Positions 22,201 to 43,917 of a stretch of DNA of 64,000 nt are shown in pieces. The DNA is taken from assembly GCA_027574665.1 (NCBI GenBank), contig CM050657.1:12164404-12228403 (forward strand), given 5' to 3'. A program made the position numbers and the translations under genes. The notes under the pieces were generated by a model. It saw nothing but the letters and a program-made list of their open reading frames with translations, did no database searches and was not told the origin of the DNA. Within the stretch, counting starts at the first letter, position 1, and the number at the start of each line of letters is the position of its first letter. This DNA is from Rhynochetos jubatus (Eukaryota > Chordata > Aves > Eurypygiformes > Rhynochetidae).

Positions 22201-25183
22201 GTCATTTGGGTCAAAATGAAGCATTCTAAGATTAGTAGCTTTATCATGGTAAGGTATGGTTTGTTTTTAAAAAAAACGTGCTCCCGGTTTTTAACGAAGA
22301 CAAGTTTGGTGCTGGGAGGACTTCCCAGAAACGCACTAGCCACAGGATAGAGGTTTCAAAGCTCTCAAGAGTAGTAAAATTATTGTTTAATTTCTGCATT
22401 AATTTGAGTAATTAGCAGAGCTGCATCACTTGTGAGGTGCCCAGCTGTCCAGACACTGCAGAGGCTCCTTCAGCAGCATCTAACCTGTAAAATCAGAGAT
22501 AGAGTGTATTTACACCATCCTCGAAGCAGGTTTCTCCCTCGGTTCTGGCTGACCGCCGCTGCTTACTTAGCGCAAAGCAAATCCTTTCGCTTAAGCTATT
22601 GTTTGCCATCATTTGACTACCTACACCCTGAGAAGCGGAAAGGTGAGTTAGGCTGAAGGAAAGCAGATGTGAGGATTTGGGAGAAGCTGTTGGAGATGTC
22701 TCCTGGGCTCGGACAGTGTTGCTGTATCTCAGCCTAAAGCAGTGTCGTCCTGTGCTGTGACCTGCAGTTCTTTGGCTGGCCCTGAGCAGCAAGATGCTGC
22801 AGATAGGTCAGCATCAGTTATCAGTTACCATGCAGATGATAACTGTACTTGTGCACAGAGAAGTCTGGCTGCACTGATGAGCCAAGCTAACACGGGAAGA
22901 GCTTCCCCTGCTTGTGCACGGAGGCTGCGCTGGCCATACGTGAGCACCAAAGCCTCTGCCAGTGCGTTTTGATGTTTTGCCGGGCAGTGGTTCGGAATGA
23001 CGGCGTTCAGCGCGTTAACAGACCTTTCAGTTCTCTCTGAAGGGAATGGAGGCGAGTGGTCAGAGACCAACAGGCGACATCAAGCACGGTGAAAATTATT
23101 TTGACCAAATAACAAACCTGTTGTTGTTTTCCCCCAGTTTCCGTGAACGCTGAGGTTACTTCCAGCAGAGGTCTGCAGCTTTTTGGGAACGGGATGGTTT
23201 CTGCTAGGACCGTGGTGGTGGAGTAAATGACTGGTACAGAGTGTGCTTGCAGGATGGCACCTTGCAAAACCGAAGGATTGCTTGTGTCATACCCAGTGTT
23301 TTCGCAGAGGCACTCTGGAAGCTGCTGCATTAATAGCAACAGGCTTTGCCTGCAAGTTACATGTTTGCTTAAGTGTTTGAAGACTCGGAGCTCAGGTTTG
23401 CAAACTCTTTTGGTCCAAGATTGGTTTTGCATGTTCCCGTATGTTTGTCTGTTGTTAGGAAATAGTAAATTAATTACTGGAATGGGTGAAACAGCAAACT
23501 TGACCTGCAGGCATTATGGAGCAAGTGCTGGATGGCTCACATGGTCTGAAATGTCTTTGTGGCTGCCCTGCACCATAGCTTCTGTCTCTCCCCCGTATTT
23601 TTTTGGCTCCCCACTTAGCAGAGATTCTTCTCCTGTTCTTAGAGTATTGTGTTAGGTCTGGCAGAGCAGCCTGGGATACTTAGCATGTAGCCCAAAACCA
23701 GTCTGGCTGTTCACAAGGTATCGTCTCGTCAATGCTGGGTGGGGAGAGCGGTATGTTCGTGTGTTATTAAACTGTGCTTGACTCCCTGCTTTGGAACATT
23801 CCTTAACCTGGAGTCATTGGTGCCTGAGTGAGTCTGATAGCTAAATCTGCTTCCGAACAGCTCTTTCACAAAGCCTGCACATCGTGGTTGCTGAGCAGCA
23901 GAGCTTTGCCCAGCCACAATTCCCAAGGACAGTCCCAGCTCGCCCCAAGCAGGAACGCTCAGCAGAGACCCACTGCGTGCGGGCGGGGCGACGTTTTAAA
24001 TTCCGCATGGCTCTTTCTATTAGGGTGTAGCGGCGTGCACGCAGGCATCATTCCTGGGCAGAGGGGTCATGCGGCTCTCGGGAACAGCAGGTCCAAAGTC
24101 CCGTTTGCTGCGCTGGAGGGCTGCATGCTGAGCAGGAGAGATAATGCTGCTCTTTAGTTATAAACTTTGCAAATGTAGCACCTATTTCTAACTCGTGCAG
24201 CAGCTGAAAAGGGAGTGTTTGCTGCGCTGCCTTTCTATAAATCCCTAGCTTTGCTTCAGGTGTGTGAAGTGCTGGGCTTCTTCCTGCTCCAGGGCCCTTT
24301 TGGGAAGGTACGGTGACTCCAGCTCAAAAGCAAGGATAGCTTGCTTCCAAGGAGCTGTCACAGTTTCTGTCCCAAACTGGTTGTCGGTCCATCACAGAGC
24401 AGTTCAGCTGAACCACCACTAATTACGATTCGGTATGTGCAGTGCCAGAAGTAAGTGTGCCCTAATGTGGTGTCAGCAGCTGCTTTGCCATCGGCTGAGT
24501 CACCGCTGCGGTGGGGACAGGGGACGAGGGGAGCGTGGTGGCAGCCATCCCAAGGTGAGCTGTCCCTGCTGGAGAACTGCAGCTTGGTCTTACACGGACA
24601 ACAAAGCAGACAGCAAGCTGGCTAGTTATTTAAGTTATCACCACGGGTTGCACCCCTTCTCTCATCTTTCTGCTTAAACCTGCTCCTTCCTCTCCTCAGG
24701 ATTGTACAGGGATGCAGCACACCCACTGCCTGGCTTGTTGGGCAAGGGGGAGGCACAGGAGGGTGGAAAAGTGTTTGCATTCACCAGAATGAGAGCTGGG
24801 GGAGGGCAGAATGCAGACTGGGCATGCCGTAATCCTTAGGTTGCTTTTCAGATGCTAAAATAGCATAATTAGCCTTGTAGTAATGATTTATAACTCCCAA
24901 CTCTTGGGTGAGTTTCTCTCCAGCCAGCTGCCTGCTGCACGCTCCTCTCTGCAGAACAGCTCCGAGTTGCGTTAGAGGATTCCGTATTCCCACCAGGCAC
25001 TGTTTGTCAAGCCTTGGCAGCTGATGCCAAATACAACTGGCTAAACCCCTTGTTAGGTGGCTGTGTCTTTGCGCTGACCTTCTGTACACTGTGCCTGCTC
25101 TTGGCTGATTCTGCTTTGGAAGAGCTGAGAAATATATCTTTATTTTTATTGTTTTTTCCCCTCTTTCCTTCATTTTGTTCTAG
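18906..25183 (+). other. Probable first intron of PCYT1A
   Basis: About 6.3 kb with no coding exon that I can support. It holds a short GTGCCCACCCT triplication near 19559-19587 and AT-rich stretches. Alternative 5' UTR exons could be here but cannot be told from sequence alone. Confidence 0.5.
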
Positions 25184-25207
25184 TTCTTACTGGACGTGCT
25201 TGGCAAG

Positions 25208-36434
<11,227 letters not shown>

Positions 36435-39400
36435 GCTACCGGCCAGGATTTGCTGCGAACCGCTAATCGCCGAATCCTAAGTCCAGACCCACTGGGGAAC
36501 TCTAAATGAGCAAGAGAGCCATAGGAACAGGGCTGACGGTGAGCACAGGGCCTTGGAGACACCCGTTGCTCTCAGCAAGGGCTGCTGCCTGGAAGCACAT
36601 TCAAACCTCCTCTCCCTTCTCCATCCCAGACCCCCTTTTTATTGTTTACTTTCAAGTGATTTCCAGGGGGAAGATGGTTTTTCTATTTTAAGAAAATACT
36701 CTTTAAAAGCGCAAAGAATAGCACTCAAGCGTGGCGTTTGTTTTGGTTTCTTTTCCCCTGTTAAACCTCCAGGCAAGAGGGAGAGTGGGAATACCCATCT
36801 GTCCCTTCTTTCCTTCAGCTCCTCTGTCTTATTCCCCCCCACCTCCAGACAGTATCCGTGCCACTGCCAAAGGAAAGACCCCTCCGTTCCTCAAGCAGCG
36901 TGACCTCAGGAGCATGTGGGAAGCAGTGGTGTAAAAAGGCTTCTAGGAAATAGAGATATCTGCTGCGCTGGAGCCGATAGGAATCTGTGTTAGACCCTGT
37001 AGTGCTCGCATGCCTCTTAGCTGAGCTCCCCAGCGCGTCACAGCAAGGACGTGCTGGGGAGGGGGCTGCCAGCTTAGCACGCAGGAGTGGCACCCTGGAA
37101 GAAGTCACAGCATCATAGAGTCCTACGCCCCGTAAGCGTACAGCATTTGTGGCTCCAAAGTGTAGGGGGGCTGCAGGGGAAAGGCCTTTTGCAGCTAATC
37201 TTAACAAGGCTGCTGAATCTGAGCTAAAATTCAGCCCTCAGTTGCGGTTGGAGAGAAGAGAATGAATCTTTGCTTTGGGGCACTTGCTGTCTGTGTGTTT
37301 CCATGGGCGCGTGCGAGCCCAGGTAGGAAATGAATGTGTATAGTCCCTTGTCCCGGTCTCTGGTGTGTAGTAAGTTTTACAGTCTGTCCAAATGGCCCCT
37401 CAACACTGTGCTCTGTGCGTGTTTGTCTGTGTTTCAGTTGCTGTGCTCTAAGGACTCGAGCGGTCCTTTACGTTGGTGCCGTGAAGTCCCTGCTGTAAGG
37501 ACAGAACGTGAATTCGCACAGCCGGTTCACTGTCCGTGTGCGCGGCCGGACAGATGAAGGGCACGTTTTACCGCAGTGAAGGGTCCCGGTCCCGGGTGAC
37601 GCCTACCCGGCTTGCTCAGTAAATGCACAAATCGGTGCCCGCGCCCTCCGCCCCTTGAGGCAAGGCAGAAAGAGCGTCAGTGCGCGCTGCAGCTTTTAAA
37701 CGTGTTACCTGCTCGTTTGAAACCACGGTCCAAGTCGTGCCTGCTGTCGTGTCTGTAATAAGCACTGAGCTTTGTGGCCTGCAGCTCCCCAGGGCAGCTG
37801 CCCTCCCTCCCCGAACATGCCTGTGTGCGGAGCACATCGGTGCCCCCTGTCCCGGCAGCCAGCGTCGGGGGACCCAACTTGCCGTCGGAGCTGTGCAGCT
37901 CCCGCTTGCTTTGCTGTTCAGGTTTGCCTGTGATACCCCTTGTCTCTGGGTGGAGCTGATGGCCTGAGTTGCCTGTATCCTCCTGCGATGCTGGGAGCGG
38001 AGGAGGACAGCTCGGAGCCTCGTCAGCCATACTTCAGGGAGGTCTTCTGAGCAGGATGCGGGGCTCGAGGAGCAGCCGCCTGCAAGGAAGCAAATCGTGA
38101 AGTGCAGCTGCAGGTTCTGCATGGTGCGATGCTTCCAGCGGCCCTGTGGTAGGAGCAGGCTGCCGCCTCTTTCCAGCCTCGATCATGCTGATCCTTTGGT
38201 AAGCTGCCCAAAGGCCTTGACAGAGACTCTGTGCTTCTGTTGAGGCCAGAGACAGTATGGGAAAAGGGTATTTTGCCACTCAGACCTCTCAGCAGGGATG
38301 AGCACGGCTCTGGGAGCATGGCTGGCTGTAGGGAGCAAATAATGGTCACTTGGTACAAGCCAGTTATTCCCCTGTTTGATGAGTGGTAGAGCACTTACTT
38401 CACCCCCCCTCTCTTTTCCTTCATCCTCCCCACCTCCCCTTCCTCACCCTTCCCTCAGTATGGGAGTTGTGTTGCTTTCCTGAGCCGGCTCACGAAGGCC
38501 AGGCTGCTTTAGAGCCGTAACTACTGTGTTAAACACCAATTATGCAACAGTGTTCTGTAATTTTGGGTACCAGTAGTGTTTTGGATGGTGGTTTGTTCTG
38601 CGGAGACCTTAACGTATTTCTCGGTCTTTCTGCAAAACCTGGGGTGCTTGGTAAGAAGCCAGTCATGGTTTTTACATGTAGCTTGGAATAACAGAGCTGT
38701 TTCTTGTAACCAATAATCCCTGCTTCCTCCTTGCACTGAAATTAAAACACTCGAATCCCAGACTAGTCTTTTCTTTTTTTTTTTCCTCTGTTTTTCTATT
38801 TCTTCCTGGATTGCTGGACCAGCTTCATCTCCAGTACTGCCCTGCCCTATCAGGAATAGGACAAAGCTTGATCTTGGGGCAAGACATGTGAGCCAAATTC
38901 TCCAGGAACAACTTGTTGCTGCAGATATACCCAGTGCTGCTGCGTCAGGGCTGTCCTGCACACCCCTGACCCATCCCACACTCTTCAAAAACAACAGAGG
39001 AGACATGCTTGAATTAAGCATAAAGTAAGAGGTAGACTGAGAAAATAAAACTTCACTAGCACACGTTGAAGAACATGTGGAGCTGGATGCTGCAAAATCT
39101 ACAGGCGTCGACAGCTGCAAGACAGCCATAGCTCAGTTCCTGTATGGATCTGGGATGTGAGGCTGCTGGCAGCAGCAGACAGCCCCTGGGAGAGGTTTTT
39201 CTGACTGTCAGCAGCAGCAGGGCAAAGCTGAAAGGTGCCGAGGATGCTGGTGGAAGCAGGATGTGAAGAGCATGGCACTCTAGCGGCATGCTGGTTAGGG
39301 CTGCAGGAGCAGGAAATCCTGGCACACACCTGCACTGACATGATTTGTGCGTTGTATGGAGGGTCAGGACTTTATTGTGGGATCCGGTTCTTGTCACTGG

Positions 39401-40317
39401 AGGCAGGTGCTGGAGCAGTAGTGACTTTGGTGGGACTGACCCTGCATCTTGCCCCTGCTCTCGGGGCTTGTCGCAGACAAGGGCTCCCTGTGTAAAGGTC
39501 AGGGGACGCTTTGGTGGTGCCCAGTAGCAGGTTCTGGTCTGTGCACTGATGGTCTGGCATCAGCTTCAAGCTGTCTCTTCCCAGTTGGTGTTTGCTGTGC
39601 TGGTTTTTCTGTATGGGCCTATGTGCACACCATTGTGTCTTACTGGTTTGTGCTGGAGTTGGGGTTTTGGCTTTTATGTTTAGCCAAGTAAATGCAAAGT
39701 CATTTTATTCAGTGTGTGCCAGGTGCCTCCTGCCATCCTACAGCAGCTGGTTCCCATCGTGATCTCCTCACCTGCCATCCTGCCAGTGGTTTGAGTGAGA
39801 AGATGCTTTAGTGCGGTGAAAAAGATAACCCAGAGGTTTCTGCAAGTCATCATCGTTCCTGATGTCCATCCCTGCCTCTATTGTATGTGTAGAGCTCATA
39901 CTGCTGCCGGAGCAGATCCTGGGCAAGGCTGGTTAAGGCAGCATTACCTCATTGTGTTACAAAGGTGCTTCAAGGCTCCTTCCTTTGCCTGGCCCCAGGC
40001 TGGGGGGTGCGGCTGCTCCCACTGTTCTCTCTGGAGCAGCCACTGCTGTGGAGGATGTGCCCCAGGGATGGGCCAGACCCATCCAGAGGTCTCCAACAAA
40101 AGCACCACTGCCCTGGCATTGTCTTGGCCGTTGAACCACAGCCAGCAGCACCCAGAGTCAGTGTCATGGCTGGGTGCTGGACACCCTGTGACAACCCCAT
40201 GCCGTGGCTGTGCTGGTCTGGGCTTCCTCTTCCCTATGTGGAGTCACCTCCCACCCAGCCTGGGCAGGAGATGACCTGAGCCCAGTCACCGACGCAAGAC
40301 TTGGGTACAAATTTGTC
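36435..40317. other. PCYT1A 3' UTR and intergenic space before SLC51A
   Basis: The first part is the PCYT1A 3' UTR, whose length I cannot fix. The region holds a pyrimidine-rich stretch near 38401-38458. PCYT1A and SLC51A are convergent, and their poly(A) signals lie about 1.3 kb apart if the choices made here are right. Confidence 0.45.
39044..39049 (+). terminator. PCYT1A: Candidate PCYT1A poly(A) signal
   Basis: AATAAA about 2.6 kb past the stop codon and the clearest perfect hexamer on this strand before the convergent SLC51A. A long 3' UTR would fit this gene, but weaker signals upstream may be used instead. Confidence 0.35.
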
Positions 40318-40323
40318 TTTATT
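40318..40323 (-). terminator. SLC51A: SLC51A poly(A) signal
   Basis: TTTATT on the plus strand is AATAAA on the minus strand. It lies 225 bases past the SLC51A stop codon and predicts a compact 3' UTR. Confidence 0.7.
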
Positions 40324-40547
40324 CAGTGCCACAGAAGAACCCCCCAGGGCTGGAGGCGGCTTCACAGATCCCTTTGTCTTGCAGCCTTCGGGTTTCAGAC
40401 CCTTTCACCCCACACCGAAGTGCCCTTTCCCCCTCTGCCTCCTCTGCTGCCGGCAGCTCCCCAGGGCCAGAGGAGGAGATGGTTGCGTGGGGCAGACCAG
40501 CCCCTCACCTCGCTCTGCCCCTTGGCACCCCTTTTGCTCGCTCCTGC

Positions 40548-42847
40548 TCATGCCTCGCTGTTGGCGCCTGCGGGTGCGAAGCTGACGGGCTGGTAGCCTG
40601 GCTTGTCGTCCTGCTTGCGGTAGTACATCCGCGTCACCACCGCCAAGATGAAGGTTAGTGGGATCAGCAGCTGTATGTTCATCTCTGGACGAGAAGAAGG
40701 GTCATTTGAAGCTGCCTTCATCCACCATGCCCATTCTCCGTGCCCTGCTGTGCAATGGAGGGGCTCGGCTGGGAGCAGGCAATGCCGCTCCCTCATCTCC
40801 TGACTTACGCTGCGACCTGGCCTTGGAGGAGAAGGGTGGCGAGCAAGCGATGCTGCCACTGTTGGCCAGGATGCTGAAGATGGCGGGCTGCAGTGCTGTC
40901 AGGAGGAGCAGGACCTGCAACCACCAACGTAAGCAGCCACGTCCCTGCTGGGCTCCTGCCCTTTTCTTTCCCTGCTGTCCCGCAGATGGACCTGGCTCTC
41001 ACCTGCCCGCAGCTCCTGCCCTGCTATCAACCCCTGCACCACCTCATCCTGTTCGTACGGGAACAGCCCCTTGTCCAGGGGGTGCCGAGCAGGATGGGGT
41101 CTCACCTGGAAGCAGGAGAATTTGGCCTTGATGTTCTGCTCCGTCAAGTGCAGCCGGGCCTGCCGGAAGAGGATTCCCAGGGCCCACAGCCCGAAAAGGG
41201 TGGAGGCGCCGACCAGGGTGTTGATCCAGAGTGCCACGCTCTCCGCCGAGATCTGGGGGGACACACGGAAAGGCGTCTGGGCTGACAAAGCTGCTGGGCA
41301 GGGGCTGGGGAAGGCTCCCTGCCCGTCCCTGCGCCGTGGCACTCACGTCAGCAGGGTTGTAGTTCCCGTCGGTGAACAGGACCAGCCCCAGAAAGACGGC
41401 GACCACCCTGCAGAAGGCATACTGGAACGTGCCCAGCATCAGCAGTTGAAGCTTTCTCCTGGCAGGGCAAGAGGGACCAGTAGCACCCCGACATCCCCAA
41501 ACCCCTGCCCAAGGGCTTCTGTTCCACCGCAGCAGAAGCAGCGGGTTGAAAGTCCTCCCCAGGGGCAGGGGGATACCCTGGCCCTCCCTCACCTGCTCAT
41601 GGTGATGCGGGGCAGGCAGGGGCAGCAGCAGCAGCAGGGCCCGGTGCTCACCACCATGGGCACATCCTTCAGGGTGCTGAGCACCGCCTCCTTCCCCCCA
41701 AAACCCTCCACCATCACCAGCATCAGGAGGTAGAAGCAGATGGCGAAGTACCTGGGGAGGAGGAGGAAGACAGGTCAGGCCCCGTGGGCTCCCTGGTGCC
41801 CCTGCCCTCGGCCAGGCGATACTCACGTCGTGGTAGCCATCTCCACCACCATCATGGAGCGCGGGATCCACAGCCCAAAGCAGCTGACCACGGACACAAC
41901 CTGGGGGAGACACGAGCTAGGCATGCTGCCGCTTCCCCTTCCCACTGGCTGTCACCCCTTGGGTGGCCTTGGCCCCCTGGTGTCATGCCCTCTGCCACCC
42001 CACAACCCAGCTCACCGTGGGGGCTGAGCTGCTCCAGCGGAGGGTTTTCATCTTGATGGGGCAGCGGATCTTGCGGGTGAGGTAGAAAGCCTCTTCCACA
42101 AAGATTGCGACCGACAGCAGCGTCATGACAGTGGGGAGGCCCATGATGGCCAGCTGGACCGTGTCCAGCTCTGCCATGGAGGCGTGAGAAGCCGTCCCTG
42201 TCCCCTGCTGTCCCCCCTGGGGCCACCAGAGCAGGGAGCTGCCACCCGACCCACCACTCCACAGGTTTGGGAAGCCCCTTGCCGTATCCTCAGCATGTCT
42301 GGCTGTACCAGAGCTGGTGCTTCTGCCCCGCTGCTCCCGTGTCCCATGTCACCTGCCCTGGTGCACTGGGTCACCCCCATCCCTGCAGGTAGGGCTATGG
42401 GTGGAAGGCTGAGACCCCCTTCCTGGGGGCTGCACCCACCGTAGCCACCCTCCCTCCATCCCTGTCCTGCTCCCACCACTGACAAGAAGGGGGGCTCCAC
42501 ACCCTGTCCCCGACCTACGCTGCAGCAGCTGCCGGGCGGTGGGTGGCAGGGAGAAGCAGGCTGCCGGCACACTGAAGTTCTGGATCAGCATCTCCACCAA
42601 CGGGCGGGGGAACCTGTGGAGAAGGAGAAGGAGCAGGAGCACTGCACGGGGTCAACAAGGACACGGGGTCCCTCAGCCCCGCAAGGTTCCCTGGCCGTTT
42701 TTTCTCACCCCCAAGAATCTCCTTTCCTTTTCAGAGGCGATAACCCAAAACCCTGCTCCAAAAAGTTGGATTTGCCCGGCTGCAAAGCAGCATGGGGGTC
42801 CCCAGCACCCACCTGGGGTCATCTGCCAGCTCCATGGTGGGATCCAT
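40548..42847 (-). CDS. SLC51A: Organic solute transporter subunit alpha, complete, 9 exons
   Basis: The seven-helix subunit of the basolateral OST alpha/beta carrier that exports bile acids and steroid conjugates from enterocytes and other epithelia. Exons in transcript order are 42847-42813, 42613-42519, 42170-42016, 41900-41827, 41751-41593, 41458-41347, 41252-41106, 40914-40809 and 40684-40548. Phases 2,1,0,2,2,0,0,1 close to give 339 residues (human 340). Family marks include [30 protein letters not shown], a cysteine cluster at 159-163 and 165 (a likely palmitoylation patch) followed by [40 protein letters not shown] and [14 protein letters not shown]. The start codon choice rests on the short first exon [12 protein letters not shown], which ends in the same DPR as the human N terminus. 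The partner SLC51B is not in the window. Confidence 0.96.
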
Positions 42848-43048
42848 CCTGCTCTGCTCCTCCCCAGCTGCCTCCCAGTGCCGCCTGCCTCAGCTCCCCT
42901 CGCCAGCCCACGGGGTCAGAGTCCCCAGGGCAGGGACCGCAGGGAGGCCGACGCGCCTCGTTCCACTTTAACTAGCAGCTTCCAGCGTTCCCCTCCCTCT
43001 CCCGCTGCTCTGGGCGCCTATTGGCGTACCCCCACGCCTTGGCCGCCC

Positions 43049-43060
43049 GGTTATTGACCT
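43049..43060 (-). promoter_or_regulatory. Possible FXR IR-1-like element of SLC51A
   Basis: On the minus strand the site reads AGGTCAATAACC. This is a perfect nuclear-receptor half-site, one spacer base and an inverted half matching four of six bases. It lies about 200 bases upstream of the SLC51A ATG. FXR activates mammalian OST alpha through IR-1 elements. The second half is weak, so this is tentative. Confidence 0.3.
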
Positions 43061-43376
43061 GGGGTGCCAGGGAAGGCAGTCACCGCCAATGCTGGCGCGC
43101 CTGCGCATCCCCAAAGCCTGGGGCGCAGGGCACCCGCCCTGGGGTGATCCTGCCTACGGAGATAAGGTCGTGGTGCTGGGGGTCCCCATGGTGCCCTGCA
43201 GCATCCGGGATGCATCCTCGTGTCCCCCTGGCAGCAGTGTTCCGGTGGGAGGGGATGCTGTGGGGCCATGGGAAGCCTGCCCAGACCCTGCATGGCTCTG
43301 TGGTCTGTGTGAGGAGTTTGCAAGGGCTCAGCTCCCGGCAGCCAGGGGTTGAGCCCTGCTGTGAGCGGCTCCTGCA

Positions 43377-43390
43377 ACACTAGAGGGCAG
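43377..43390 (+). promoter_or_regulatory. CTCF-like core motif between SLC51A and the unnamed gene
   Basis: ACACTAGAGGGCAG matches the CTCF core CCASYAGRKGGCRS at 13 of 14 positions. It lies in the 1.07-kb space between the start codons of two divergent genes, where an insulator would make sense. Confidence 0.45.
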
Positions 43391-43917
43391 GACTGGCCCA
43401 ATGCTCAGCACCCCAGCTTAGCACCCCATCCCAGCACCCCATCCTCTTGGGACAGAAGCAGAGCCCAGGCCTGGGGAGGGGGATGGCAGGCTGGAGGGGG
43501 CACACCAAGCAGGCAGTTGGGGCATTAGGCGTGGGGAGCAATGTAACCTTGCCCTAGATGGATCCCAGCACTGTCCTGGGTCCCAGGGGTGCCCATGGCT
43601 CCTGGTGTCCTCCCAGCACCCCAATGAAAATGAGCGCTGGTTTGTAGTGGGTTCCCAGGGACTTTGCAGCCCCCACCCTTTACCCCTCCAACAGTGGTCT
43701 CCTGCTGAAGCCAGAGTAGCACTGGCACCCCAAAAGGGTCCCCCACACCCTGCTGTGGGAACAGGATGCTTCAGTTGTCACCCCATGTTGGGATGGGGAT
43801 AGGGATTGGGGAGGAGAGGGATGCTGTGGTTGCCATGGGAATGGAACAAGGTGATTTGCTGGGAGCAGGATGACATCCATCCTGCTAGGCTGGGGCCCTG
43901 CAGCTGCCCAGCCCACC

